Source of the DNA: Parvibaculum sp.
Lineage (GTDB): Bacteria; Pseudomonadota; Alphaproteobacteria; Parvibaculales; Parvibaculaceae
DNA length: 64,000 bases
Direction: 5' to 3'
NCBI RefSeq assembly: GCF_030694575.1
Contig: NZ_JAUYUS010000023.1
Span: 84,113 to 148,112 of the forward strand
A model generated the notes under the pieces. The model searched no databases. It was given only the letters and a program-made list of their open reading frames with translations, and had not been told where the DNA came from. A program made the translations under genes and the position numbers. Of the stretch, positions 38,967-49,387 are shown one piece after another. Every line of letters begins with the position of its first letter. The stretch's first letter is position 1.

Positions 38967-39176
38967 ATGGCGAACGGAACAGTTAAGTGGTTCAACTCCC
39001 AGAAGGGCTTCGGCTTCATTCAGCCGGACGGCGGCGACAAGGACGTTTTCGTCCACATCTCCGCAGTTGAACGCGCGGGCATGAGCTCGCTCAATGAAGG
39101 TCAGAAGATCGGTTACGATCTCGAGACCGACCAGCGCAGTGGCAAGGTCTCGGCCGCCAACCTGCGCAACGCCTGA
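38967..39176 (+). CDS. Cold-shock domain protein (CspA family)
   Basis: A 69-residue single cold-shock domain that binds single-stranded RNA/DNA. RNP1 is KGFGFIQPD and RNP2 is [10 protein letters not shown]. The ATG at 38967 follows AAGGA; an in-frame ATG at 38958 is possible. The leader back to tpiA is about 220 bases, long enough for the structured 5' region usual in csp genes. A terminator follows at 39184. Confidence 0.95.
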   Translation: MANGTVKWFNSQKGFGFIQPDGGDKDVFVHISAVERAGMSSLNEGQKIGYDLETDQRSGKVSAANLRNA

Positions 39177-39183
39177 TTTCGGA

Positions 39184-39208
39184 AGGGGCGCTCCGGCGCC
39201 CCTTTTTA
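39184..39208 (+). terminator. Intrinsic terminator after the cold-shock gene
   Basis: Perfect 8-base stem AGGGGCGC (39184-39191) and GCGCCCCT (39196-39203) with a 4-base loop, followed by a T-run. It lies only about 20 bases before the next gene, so that gene probably depends on read-through or has its promoter within this short gap. Confidence 0.88.
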
Positions 39209-39226
39209 TTTGCCGGAGAAGAACCC

Positions 39227-39454
39227 ATGGCGAAGAAAAAGCCAATGGATGCGGATTTTATCGCATTCAACGTCGTCTACGAGGACGGCTCGCTGAGTTC
39301 AAACCGGAAAGTCCCGACATCGAAGCTCGAAGGCGCCGACGATACGGCGAACGCGCGCGCGATCATCGAGGCCCAGGATCGCGAAATCGGTGAGAAGTCC
39401 GGCAGGCCGCGCAGCCGCGTGAAGACGCTCAACCGTGTGGGCGCCCGGAAGTAA
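39227..39454 (+). CDS. Small hypothetical protein downstream of csp
   Basis: A 75-residue soluble protein starting MAKKKPMDADFIAFNVVYED, with a GGAG ribosome site. It contains a short segment reading EDGSLSSNRKVPTSKL, a helical DTANARAIIEAQDREIGEK and a basic C-terminus (RPRSRVKTLNRVGARK). I recognise no named family. Together with the two small genes that follow it forms a compact set behind the cold-shock gene, which suggests related stress- or growth-dependent expression. Confidence 0.65.
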   Translation: MAKKKPMDADFIAFNVVYEDGSLSSNRKVPTSKLEGADDTANARAIIEAQDREIGEKSGRPRSRVKTLNRVGARK

Positions 39455-39486
39455 CACCGACCGCGGCCGCATCAAGCGAGGACCGG

Positions 39487-39648
39487 ATGGCTTTCAAGCC
39501 CAACTACAATCATGAACGTGCGGAACGCAATCGCGCCAAGGCGGCGAAAGCGCAGCAGAAGCTGAAGGACCGTGAGGAGAAAGCCGCGCAACGCAAGGCA
39601 TCTCCCGATGACGACAGCGCTGCTCCCGACGATACGTCCGAGGAATAG
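39487..39648 (+). CDS. Small charged hypothetical protein
   Basis: A 53-residue protein starting MAFKPNYNHERAERNRAKAA, extremely rich in Lys, Arg, Glu and Ala in the first 38 residues (probably one helix or coiled coil) and ending in an acidic tail (SPDDDSAAPDDTSEE). AGGACCGG precedes the ATG. Small proteins with this NYN-x-ERxERxR beginning occur in alphaproteobacteria to my knowledge, but without a known function. A nucleic-acid-binding role is plausible from charge only. Confidence 0.65.
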   Translation: MAFKPNYNHERAERNRAKAAKAQQKLKDREEKAAQRKASPDDDSAAPDDTSEE

Positions 39649-39652
39649 GCAA

Positions 39653-39841
39653 ATGCAGAAGCACAAGTTCGAAGTCGGCGAGACGGTCGAGTTCAGCCCG
39701 GGCGGTTCCTATCCGCCGGCGGCGCGCGGAAGCTATGTGGTTCTGCGCCAATTGCCCTCCGAAGGGCTCGACTACCAGTACCGTATCAAGAGCGTCGCCG
39801 ACGGCCAGGAACGCATGGTCCGCGAAGGCCAGCTCGGCTAA
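39653..39841 (+). CDS. Small beta-rich hypothetical protein
   Basis: A 62-residue protein that starts 4 bases after the previous stop. It reads MQKHKFEVGETVEFSPGGSY, then GSYVVLRQLPSEGLDYQYRI and ends RMVREGQLG. This is a compact beta-barrel pattern with a 'KFxVGExVxF' opening, as in small KOW/SH3-like proteins. No named function. It ends convergently with the DUF4386 gene (4-base overlap). Confidence 0.65.
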   Translation: MQKHKFEVGETVEFSPGGSYPPAARGSYVVLRQLPSEGLDYQYRIKSVADGQERMVREGQLG

Positions 39842-40632
39842 CCGGCAACCGCCGGCCAGATCATCGCCATATAAAGAACGATCCCGACCATCGCCGCGCC
39901 CGCGCCGAGCGGCTTTGCCGTGCCGCCTTGCGGCCGCCGCGCGAGCTGCCACGCCAGCGCGAAATGGATGAGGGCGAGGAGCGGGAAGCCGAAATCCGTC
40001 AGCAGGCCGAGGATCGGAGCATCGAAGCCGAGCTGTTCGGCGGCGAGAAGCCACATGAGCGGGCTCAAGGCCATCATCGCGCGGCCGATCCGGTCGTCCA
40101 GCAGGCCGGTGCGGCGGACCGAGAGACCGGTGAAGAAGAGCCAGAACCCCCAGCAGATATTCGACAGATGCTCGCCGACCAGCATGCCGGCATAGCGGTT
40201 GAAGGCGCCCTCGATGAGCGCGACGGCCTCGCGGCCCGCTTCCGTCGTCGCGGGATCGCTCATCTGCGCCGCGAGCCAGGGGACGAGGATCGCCCAGCGG
40301 CCGAAACCCATCGCCTGGCCGAAGCCGGTGAGAATGCCGAAGACGAGGGCGAGGAGACCGGCGGTGCCCGCCGCGCCGAGCGTCCGGTAAAGCAGGACCG
40401 TGAGCAGCACCTGCGTGATGCCGGTCATCGCCAGCACCCAGTAGGCCGGTACGATGACGGCCTTGCCCGCCTCGAACAGCGCGAGGCGCTCCGGCGCGGG
40501 AAGGCGCAGCACATCCGGGAAGTCGAAGACAGCCGCCAGAACCGTGAAGCCGGTAAAGAGCAGGACGATGTGACCGGCCAGGAGGAGGGTGGTCCCGTAG
40601 TCGTGGCGTTTGCCGATGTCGGTCCCGTTCAT
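39838..40632 (-). CDS. DUF4386-family membrane protein
   Basis: About 264 residues from the ATG at 40632 (GGAG 7 bases upstream). Six to seven membrane helices are visible, including GTTLLLAGHIVLLFTGFTVL, VLLTVLLYRTLGAAGTAGLL and FGFPLLALIHFALAWQLARR. The layout matches DUF4386 proteins, whose function is unknown. It is divergent from an AraC-type regulator, a pairing that suggests direct control. The first about 30 residues of the longer open frame are not membrane-protein-like and are excluded. Confidence 0.7.
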   Translation of the reverse strand: MNGTDIGKRHDYGTTLLLAGHIVLLFTGFTVLAAVFDFPDVLRLPAPERLALFEAGKAVIVPAYWVLAMTGITQVLLTVLLYRTLGAAGTAGLLALVFGILTGFGQAMGFGRWAILVPWLAAQMSDPATTEAGREAVALIEGAFNRYAGMLVGEHLSNICWGFWLFFTGLSVRRTGLLDDRIGRAMMALSPLMWLLAAEQLGFDAPILGLLTDFGFPLLALIHFALAWQLARRPQGGTAKPLGAGAAMVGIVLYMAMIWPAVAG

Positions 40633-40772
40633 GTGCGTTCTCCGGTTGGGTGTGACCGGAAGGTAGGGAGCGGCGGGGGGCCGCACTTGCAGGATCGCGC
40701 CAGAATTCGGCCGGCGGCGCATTGGCGCGATTGTTCAAGCGGCTGGCCCCACGCTCTGCCATAGTCCCGTCC

Positions 40773-41708
40773 ATGACGCCGGACGAAGAAGCCATCGCCG
40801 AAAAGGACCTCACCAGCTCCGGGCTGCTGGCGCTGGTGATTGCCGGTTTGCAGGCGGAAGCGCCGGAGTTGCTGATCGGCGAGGCGGTGGCCATGCCGGA
40901 TTGCGCGCTTGCCCATGCGCCTGCCTCGATCAAGCGCGGCCTTCTGACGAAGGCCCATGAGGCGCGCGGCGCGGACTTCATCCTCGGCTTGGGCCAGTTC
41001 ATCAAGGGAATCGGCTTCGATCCGGTGCTGCATGTGCTGTTGCGGCCGGCGCCACCGATGGTGATGGCAGGCAAGTTCCGCCGCTTCGAGCAGTTCACCC
41101 ATTCCCGCCACCGCTGCGACGTGACGGAGACCGAAAACGGCCTCGATGTGCGGCGCTACGCCGTGTCGGGTCCGCCGCCGCTTGCCGCCGAGAATCTGCT
41201 GATCGCCGGACTGCTGAAGGCCCTGCTGGAGGAGATCGGCTGCGAGGAGGTGACGGTGACGACGGGCGAGGCGCCGTTCGCCGGTTTCAGCCTGCACTGG
41301 CGCCGCTTCGTCCAGCGCGATGTCACGGACCCGCTCGGCCTGGCGGAGAAACGCGGCCGCGAGCCGCTGAAGGTCTATGGCGTGGACGAGACGCGACCGC
41401 TCGCACGCCGCGTGGTGACGCTGCTGTCGGGCGATCTCGGCCGCAACTGGTCATGCAAAGAAATAGCAATGGAATTAAGGCTTTCCAGCCGAACCCTCCA
41501 GCGACGCCTGAAGGAAGACGGGACGAGCCTTTCCACCATTATCCGGGCGGTGCGCATGCGCGAGGCCTGCCAGTTGCTGACCGGCAGCGACCTGAAGCTG
41601 ACCGAAATCGGCTATTGGTGCGGCTTCTCCGACAGCCCGCATTTCTCCCGCGAATTCCGCCGGGCGCTCGGCGTGCCGCCTGTGCTTTACCGGCAGGCAG
41701 CCGCATAG
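40773..41708 (+). CDS. AraC-family transcriptional regulator
   Basis: About 311 residues: an N-terminal sensor part (residues 1-200) and a C-terminal double helix-turn-helix domain (NWSCKEIAMELRLSSRTLQR and REACQLLTGSDLKLTEIGYW, then CGFSDSPHFSREFRRALG). The N-terminal part resembles the arabinose-binding-like domain of the OruR/ArgR group and not a sugar cupin. It is divergent from the DUF4386 gene. The effector is unknown. The ATG at 40773 gives the more natural N-terminus. Confidence 0.85.
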   Translation: MTPDEEAIAEKDLTSSGLLALVIAGLQAEAPELLIGEAVAMPDCALAHAPASIKRGLLTKAHEARGADFILGLGQFIKGIGFDPVLHVLLRPAPPMVMAGKFRRFEQFTHSRHRCDVTETENGLDVRRYAVSGPPPLAAENLLIAGLLKALLEEIGCEEVTVTTGEAPFAGFSLHWRRFVQRDVTDPLGLAEKRGREPLKVYGVDETRPLARRVVTLLSGDLGRNWSCKEIAMELRLSSRTLQRRLKEDGTSLSTIIRAVRMREACQLLTGSDLKLTEIGYWCGFSDSPHFSREFRRALGVPPVLYRQAAA

Positions 41709-41784
41709 GCAGTGAATTGAGCGACGGGCGGTAAAGGGCTGGAAACGCGCGTCCTCATGCGGTACAAACCGCCGCGACGACCGA

Positions 41785-41820
41785 CCCGGCCCGCGACGAC
41801 GGGGCCGGGGCTTTTATTTT
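41785..41820 (+). terminator. Terminator-like hairpin just upstream of secG
   Basis: Perfect 8-base stem CCCGGCCC (41785-41792) and GGGCCGGG (41802-41809), 9-base loop, followed by CTTTTATTTT. The end lies only 14 bases before the secG start, so the hairpin either ends the AraC-gene transcript or sits in the secG leader as an attenuator. Confidence 0.75.
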
Positions 41821-41833
41821 GGCCCGAGGGATC

Positions 41834-42256
41834 ATGGCGACCATCATTCTGATCATTCACCTGATGCTCGCGCTGGCACTGGTCGCGACCGTTCTGCTGC
41901 AGCGCTCCGAAGGCGGCGCGCTGGGCATCGGCGGCGGCGGCGACGGCTTCATGTCGGGCCGCGGCGCCGGCAACGCCCTGACGCGGGCAACCGCCATTCT
42001 GGCCGCGCTCTTCATCGGGACGAGCCTGACCCTCGGCATTCTCGCGTCGCGCGGCGGCACCGCCGACGGCATCCTCGACCGGATCGTCCCGCCGGCGGTT
42101 CAGAGCGACGACAACGTGCCGGACGTACCGGCACCGCTCGGCTCCGAGTTCCCGGCTGCGGGCGAAACCCCGGCCACGAACCAGCAGGACACGGCCCCGG
42201 CCGAGCCCGCTCCCGCGCAGGAACCGGCCGAACCCGGCGTTCCGCGCGCCCAATAA
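41834..42256 (+). CDS. secG: Preprotein translocase subunit SecG
   Basis: Non-essential component of the SecYEG channel. 140 residues: a first membrane helix (IILIIHLMLALALVATVLLQ), the conserved loop LLQRSEGGALGIGGGGDGFM and GRGAGNALTRATAILAALFI (second helix). A long Pro/Ala/Glu-rich tail (APLGSEFPAAGETPATNQ and on) follows, typical of alphaproteobacterial SecG. The terminator at 42266 follows. Confidence 0.95.
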   Translation: MATIILIIHLMLALALVATVLLQRSEGGALGIGGGGDGFMSGRGAGNALTRATAILAALFIGTSLTLGILASRGGTADGILDRIVPPAVQSDDNVPDVPAPLGSEFPAAGETPATNQQDTAPAEPAPAQEPAEPGVPRAQ

Positions 42257-42265
42257 CCGGAACTG

Positions 42266-42315
42266 CCGGCCGCCCGGGATGACCGGGTGTGCGGCCGGTT
42301 TCCACTATTTTTGGC
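42266..42315 (+). terminator. Intrinsic terminator after secG
   Basis: Outer stem CCGGCCGC (42266-42273) and GCGGCCGG (42291-42298), with an inner CCGGG-type pairing in the loop, followed by TTTCCACTATTTTT. It separates secG from pyrG. Confidence 0.75.
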
Positions 42316-42362
42316 CGAAGCTGCGTTTGCCGCTTCGAATCGTTTTGCTTGGTGTAATCTAG

Positions 42363-43997
<1,635 letters not shown>

Positions 43998-44017
43998 TTC
44001 AGAAAGATCAAGTGACG

Positions 44018-44851
44018 ATGCCCGCCAACCGCACAGTAACCATCGGCAATCTCGAAATCGCCAACGACAAGCCCTTCGTGCTGATCGCCGGGCCCTGCCA
44101 GCTCGAAACGCGCCAGCATGCCTTCGACATGGCGGGCGCGGTGAAGGAGATCACGGACCGGCTCGGCATCGGCTTCATCTATAAAACCTCGTTCGACAAG
44201 GCCAACCGCACGAGCCGCAACGCGACGCGGGGCCTCGGCCTCGAACTGGCGCTGCCGATCTTCGAGGATCTGAAGAAGGAACTCGGCGTGCCGGTGCTGA
44301 CCGACGTGCATGAGCGCGAGCAATGCGCCGAAGTGGCAAGCGTGGTCGACGTGCTGCAGATACCGGCCTTCCTCTGCCGCCAGACGGACCTGCTGGAAGC
44401 CGCGGCGCAGACCGGCAAGGTCGTCAACGTGAAGAAGGGCCAGTTCCTCGCGCCCTGGGACATGAAGAACGTCGTCAACAAGGTGGTCGACGCCGGCAAT
44501 CCGAATGTGCTCGCGACCGAGCGCGGCGTGAGCTTCGGTTACAACACGCTGGTGAACGACATGCGCGCGCTGCCGATCATGAAGGAACAGTGCGGCTGCC
44601 CCGTCGTGATCGATGCGACGCATTCGGTGCAGCAGCCGGGCGGGCAGGGCACGGCATCGGGCGGCGACCGCCGCATGGTGCCCTATATCGCGACCGCCGC
44701 CGTCTCGCTCGGCGTCGCCGCTGTCTTCATCGAAACCCATCAGGACCCGGACAATGCGCCGTCCGACGGGCCGAACATGGTGAAGCTCGGCGAGCTTGAG
44801 GCGCTGCTCGCGCGCCTCAAGAAGTTCGACGAGCTGGCAAAGGCGGCTTAG
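44018..44851 (+). CDS. kdsA: 3-deoxy-8-phosphooctulonate synthase
   Basis: Makes KDO 8-phosphate for the LPS core. 277 residues with [67 protein letters not shown] and [20 protein letters not shown]. The Cys in AGPCQ suggests the metal-dependent class, but I infer this from one position only. It is the last core gene before the catabolic region and overlaps the next gene's end by 4 bases. Confidence 0.96.
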   Translation: MPANRTVTIGNLEIANDKPFVLIAGPCQLETRQHAFDMAGAVKEITDRLGIGFIYKTSFDKANRTSRNATRGLGLELALPIFEDLKKELGVPVLTDVHEREQCAEVASVVDVLQIPAFLCRQTDLLEAAAQTGKVVNVKKGQFLAPWDMKNVVNKVVDAGNPNVLATERGVSFGYNTLVNDMRALPIMKEQCGCPVVIDATHSVQQPGGQGTASGGDRRMVPYIATAAVSLGVAAVFIETHQDPDNAPSDGPNMVKLGELEALLARLKKFDELAKAA

Positions 44852-45753
44852 GCCGTCTGCTTTTCGCCCCTGATCTGCGCCTGCACTTCCGCCAGAAGTT
44901 CGGCCGAACCGAATTGCGCACCCGCGTCCAGTCTGCCGAGAGCGAATTCCGGCGGCACGACTTCGGGGCCCTGACCGGCCGGCAGCGGCGGCGTGTAATA
45001 GCCGAGCGCGTAGCTTCCCATCGAATAGCCGATCAGTGCCTGAAGTTCCGGCGAGAGATCGCGCGCGATTTCGGGCGGGCAGGAGAGATACTGGTTTTCC
45101 TCCTGGCGGAGCCAGCCGAGCGTGTAGGTGATGTTGATGCCGATGCGGTCGCCATTGGACGTGTTCGCGCCGCCGCCATGGAAGACGCCGCCCGAATAGA
45201 CCAGCACCGAGCCGGCGGGCATTTCAGCGTAGCCGATCTGATCGTCCGTCGGCTGATAATCGTCCGCCCAGTCGAGGCTGCCGGGGCAGACCTGCGTGGC
45301 GCCATTCTCCTTCGTGAAGTCGGTGATCGCCCAGATCGTGTTGAACTGCGGCTCGACGCCCTTGAGGTAGGTGCCCCAGGCCCAGCGGTCGCGATGTATC
45401 TGCTGCTTCGGCTGGCCGGGACGGATGCGGATGACTTGCGTCAGGTGAAGCTGGATGCGCTCGCAGAAGGGCTTGAGGAAGATTTCCGCCGCCTTCACGA
45501 CGGTCGGGTGCGCGACCAGCTCGCGGCACGCAGCCGAACGGGCGACCAGGGCGCCGGTGCGCGTCGTGCTGCGGCCGGTAAAATCGTCGCGTCCGGGCTC
45601 CGTCGCCTCGATATAAGGCATCGTCTCGGCGCGGATGCGCGCGAGCTGATCCGCGGACAGCACATCCTTCACGATCAGCGCGCCGTCGCGCTTCAGGACG
45701 GCAAGGATCTCGTCCGGGGTTGCCGTGGCAGGCAGCATTTCGAGTTTCGGCAT
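44848..45753 (-). CDS. Phytanoyl-CoA dioxygenase (PhyH) family protein
   Basis: A 301-residue Fe(II)/2-oxoglutarate-type oxygenase. The facial triad is visible as His-x-Asp in [10 protein letters not shown] and the distal His in [20 protein letters not shown], where the Arg would hold 2-oxoglutarate. The N-terminus reads [20 protein letters not shown], normal for the family. It lies in a minus-strand pair with the TetR gene at 45765, 11 bases apart, next to the Rieske operon, so a role in processing a side chain of the same substrate is possible but unproven. Confidence 0.85.
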   Translation of the reverse strand: MPKLEMLPATATPDEILAVLKRDGALIVKDVLSADQLARIRAETMPYIEATEPGRDDFTGRSTTRTGALVARSAACRELVAHPTVVKAAEIFLKPFCERIQLHLTQVIRIRPGQPKQQIHRDRWAWGTYLKGVEPQFNTIWAITDFTKENGATQVCPGSLDWADDYQPTDDQIGYAEMPAGSVLVYSGGVFHGGGANTSNGDRIGINITYTLGWLRQEENQYLSCPPEIARDLSPELQALIGYSMGSYALGYYTPPLPAGQGPEVVPPEFALGRLDAGAQFGSAELLAEVQAQIRGEKQTA

Positions 45754-45764
45754 CGGTTCCTCCC

Positions 45765-46358
45765 TCAGGATTTTCGGCGTGGCGGCAGCAAGGGCCGCAG
45801 CATGGCTTCGAGTTGTTTTTTCTGCCGCTCCGGCGGCCAGTCGTCGCGTTCCAGCGTGGCGCGGATGCAGAAGCCGTCGATGACGGAAATGATCGCGTCG
45901 GCCGTCATGTCGGGTTCGATCGAGGCGGCGAGCTTCCGTTCGGATTGCTGCCTGCGGATGATCGCGGCGATCCCGTCGCGGAATTCGTCGTAATAGGCCT
46001 TGTTGATGCGGGCCAGCGCGGGATCGCCCACGGCGCGGCCGAAGAAACTCATCCAGACCCGCCAGTCGCGCAAGCGCTCGTCGTCTACCGGCAGGAGGAG
46101 GGCCGCGACTTCGATCATATCTTCGACCTCGTCGCCATGCCGCAGCATATGGAGGATGTTCTGGGCGACGTGATCGAGCGCGGCGAGCAGCACCGCATCC
46201 TTGTCCTCGAAATAATGGGTGATCGTGCCCGTGGTGGCGTGCGCCGCGCGGGCGACGTCGACAAGCCGCGTGTTGTCGATGCCCTGCTCGCCGATCACGG
46301 AAATGGCGGCTCTGGCAATATCGCGGCGGCGGGCGTCGTGGTCGATCTTTTTTGGCAT
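45765..46358 (-). CDS. TetR-family transcriptional regulator
   Basis: A 197-residue regulator. The N-terminal DNA-binding part is RRRDIARAAISVIGEQGIDN then TRLVDVARAAHATTGTITHY with F, the usual TetR helix-turn-helix; the rest is a helical ligand domain. The start at 46358 is chosen because the longer frame adds a non-TetR N-terminus and crosses the AT-rich operator region. It is divergent from the Rieske dioxygenase operon and is the natural candidate for its repressor, and perhaps for that of phyH. Confidence 0.88.
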   Translation of the reverse strand: MPKKIDHDARRRDIARAAISVIGEQGIDNTRLVDVARAAHATTGTITHYFEDKDAVLLAALDHVAQNILHMLRHGDEVEDMIEVAALLLPVDDERLRDWRVWMSFFGRAVGDPALARINKAYYDEFRDGIAAIIRRQQSERKLAASIEPDMTADAIISVIDGFCIRATLERDDWPPERQKKQLEAMLRPLLPPRRKS

Positions 46359-46361
46359 AAT

Positions 46362-46463
46362 GGTGATTATATAAAAATTGCGCTGGGATGCAAGAGGGTG
46401 CCGGACAAGAAAATCAGCCTGGAAATCCGACCCGTCATTTCCGGACGAATTATCAATTTTTAT
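46362..46463. promoter_or_regulatory. Divergent control region between tetR and the Rieske operon
   Basis: An AT-rich region in a GC-rich setting. It holds a small palindrome TAAT-GGTG-ATTA just outside the tetR start (about 46359-46370) and a 10-base inverted repeat, ATAAAAATTG at 46371-46380 and CAATTTTTAT at 46454-46463. Both arms are near where the two divergent promoters must lie. These are the best operator candidates for the TetR protein. Confidence 0.5.
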
Positions 46464-46561
46464 GAACGCCCGGATTACGCGGTTTCCGTCCGGCCGCTGC
46501 ATGCTTTTCGCAACAACCGCCGCACGCGGAATTGCGGAAGCAGCGGAACAAGGAGGAAGCG

Positions 46562-47944
46562 ATGGACTTGGTTCAAGAGCCGGGGGGCACCCCGAGCAAA
46601 GCTGAAATCCGTTCGTACTTCGATCCGGCCGATGGCACGCTGGACCGCAGGGTGTTCGCCGACCAGGAAATCTACGATCTGGAGATGCGCAACATCTATG
46701 CGCGCGCGTGGAACTTCATGTGCCACGAAAGTCAGATTCCCAATCCCGGCGACTACTTCATCAATTATATCGGCGAGGATCAGGTCATCGTCGTCCGCGA
46801 CAAGCAGGGCGAGGTGCAGGTGCTGCTCAATACCTGCCGGCACCGCGGCAACGCGCTGTGCCGGGCGGAACAGGGCAACGCCAAGTCCTTCGTCTGCTCC
46901 TATCACGGCTGGAACTACGACCTGAACGGAGATTTGATCGGCGTTCCCGGCATGTCGGCCTATTACCGCAAGGACTTCGACAAGTCGCAATGGGGCCTCG
47001 CCAAGGCGGCGCAGGTGGACCATTTCCACGGCTTCTATTTCGCCACGCTCGATCCCGATACGCCGCCGCTCCCCGATTATCTGGGCGAGGTCGGCCGCAT
47101 CGGTCTCGGCCTTCTCGTGGCGAACGGTCCCGTCGAGATTGTGGACGGCATCCAGAAGAATGTCATCGACTGCAACTGGAAGATCGCCGTCGACAATCTC
47201 TTCGACTGGTATCACGTGCAATACAGCCATGCCTCCGCGGGCATAGCGGGTTTCATGGATATCGCCGCCATCCTGCATCCGAAAAACCAGATGGTGATGT
47301 TCGGCGATTACGGGCATGCCATCAGCGGGCCGGTTATTACGCCCGAGCGGCAAGCGGAAATCGATGCCATGACGGATGAGCAGCGGCTCGCCGTCGCGGC
47401 GGCGGGAATGCTCAAGGATCCAAACAGGCCCGTGGTGCCGCCGCGTCTCAGCGCGGCGCGGGAACTGCTCGGTCCGACCGGCGTTCGCTGCATGGGGCAT
47501 CCCAATATCTTCCCGAACCTCTGGGTATCGACGAACGGCACGCAGCTTTCGCTGCGTTTGCCGCGCGGACCTTTCGCAACGGAAATCTGGTGGTTCACCG
47601 TCCTGCCCAAGGCCATGCCGGAAGAGGTGAAGAAGAAGCAGATCGCCTTCAGCGCGCATCTCTTCGGACCGGCGGGCATGCTGGAGCAGGATGACGGCGA
47701 GAACTGGAGCCAGAGCACGCGCGCCTCGCGCGGCGTGAAGGCGCGGGGCTATCGCCACCACATGGCGATGGGGCTCGGTCAGGACGAGGTGCTGACCGAT
47801 GCCTCCGGCACGTCCCGAGTGGAAACGACGATCAGCGAACACGCTCAGCGCTGGCTCTACACCAACTGGATGAACTGGCTGACGGCGGATAGCTGGGCCG
47901 AGCTGAAGGCGAACCATCCGTCCTTTCCGAAGGGGAGGGCTTGA
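46562..47944 (+). CDS. Aromatic ring-hydroxylating dioxygenase, Rieske alpha subunit
   Basis: The catalytic large subunit, 460 residues, of a multicomponent dioxygenase that makes cis-dihydrodiols from arenes. The [2Fe-2S] centre is formed by CRH (in TCRHRGNALC) and CSYHGW 17 residues on. The mononuclear iron site is DNLFDWYHVQYSH (His-x4-His) plus an acidic residue in EQDDGENWSQ, and the bridging Asp is in the same helix. The ATG at 46562 follows AAGGAGGAAG. It leads a plus-strand operon with the beta subunit overlapping by one base. The substrate cannot be read from sequence. Confidence 0.93.
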   Translation: MDLVQEPGGTPSKAEIRSYFDPADGTLDRRVFADQEIYDLEMRNIYARAWNFMCHESQIPNPGDYFINYIGEDQVIVVRDKQGEVQVLLNTCRHRGNALCRAEQGNAKSFVCSYHGWNYDLNGDLIGVPGMSAYYRKDFDKSQWGLAKAAQVDHFHGFYFATLDPDTPPLPDYLGEVGRIGLGLLVANGPVEIVDGIQKNVIDCNWKIAVDNLFDWYHVQYSHASAGIAGFMDIAAILHPKNQMVMFGDYGHAISGPVITPERQAEIDAMTDEQRLAVAAAGMLKDPNRPVVPPRLSAARELLGPTGVRCMGHPNIFPNLWVSTNGTQLSLRLPRGPFATEIWWFTVLPKAMPEEVKKKQIAFSAHLFGPAGMLEQDDGENWSQSTRASRGVKARGYRHHMAMGLGQDEVLTDASGTSRVETTISEHAQRWLYTNWMNWLTADSWAELKANHPSFPKGRA

Positions 47945-48507
47945 TGTCTCAGGCAAGGGCAGTGCAAGCCGAAGCATCCGGCCTCGATGGGCTCTCGCTT
48001 CAGCAGCGGATGGAGCTGCAATACGAGATCGAGCAGTTCCTCTATGCCGAGGCCGCGATGATCGACGCGCGCGAGTATCGCGCCTGGCTGGACCTCTGGA
48101 CGGAGGATTGCAGCTACTGGATGCCGATCAGGCGGACGGTGACGCTGTCGGACATCGACAAGGAATTTACGAAGCGGGGCGACATGTCCTTCTTCGACGA
48201 CGACAAGAAGGCGCTCGCGATGCGTGTGACCAAGATGGAATCGGGCTCGTCATGGTCGGAGGACCCGCCCTCCCGCACGCGTCACTTCGTGAACAACGTC
48301 CGCGTTGTCGCGCTCGAAGGAAGTGAAATCACGGTGGAGCTTGCCTTCTCGCTCTACCGGACGCGCCTCAACACCGAGGAGAGCATGTGGGCGGGACGCC
48401 GGGTCGACAGGCTGCGGCGCGTGAACGGCGCGCTGAAGCTCTGCGGCCGAGACATCTACCTGGAGCAGACGCTCATCCGGGCAACCAACATGAGCACCTT
48501 GTTCTAG
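47944..48507 (+). CDS. Aromatic ring-hydroxylating dioxygenase, beta subunit
   Basis: The 187-residue small subunit with the cystatin-like fold of the family. It shows YEIEQFLYAEAAMIDAREYR and AWLDLWTEDCSYWMPIRRTV near the N-terminus and ends with GRDIYLEQTLIRATNMSTLF. The ATG overlaps the alpha stop (TGATG), ensuring equal synthesis. No ferredoxin or reductase gene follows, unlike classic bph/tod operons. Confidence 0.92.
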   Translation: MSQARAVQAEASGLDGLSLQQRMELQYEIEQFLYAEAAMIDAREYRAWLDLWTEDCSYWMPIRRTVTLSDIDKEFTKRGDMSFFDDDKKALAMRVTKMESGSSWSEDPPSRTRHFVNNVRVVALEGSEITVELAFSLYRTRLNTEESMWAGRRVDRLRRVNGALKLCGRDIYLEQTLIRATNMSTLF

Positions 48508-49374
<867 letters not shown>

Positions 49375-49387
49375 GGGAGAGAAACCG

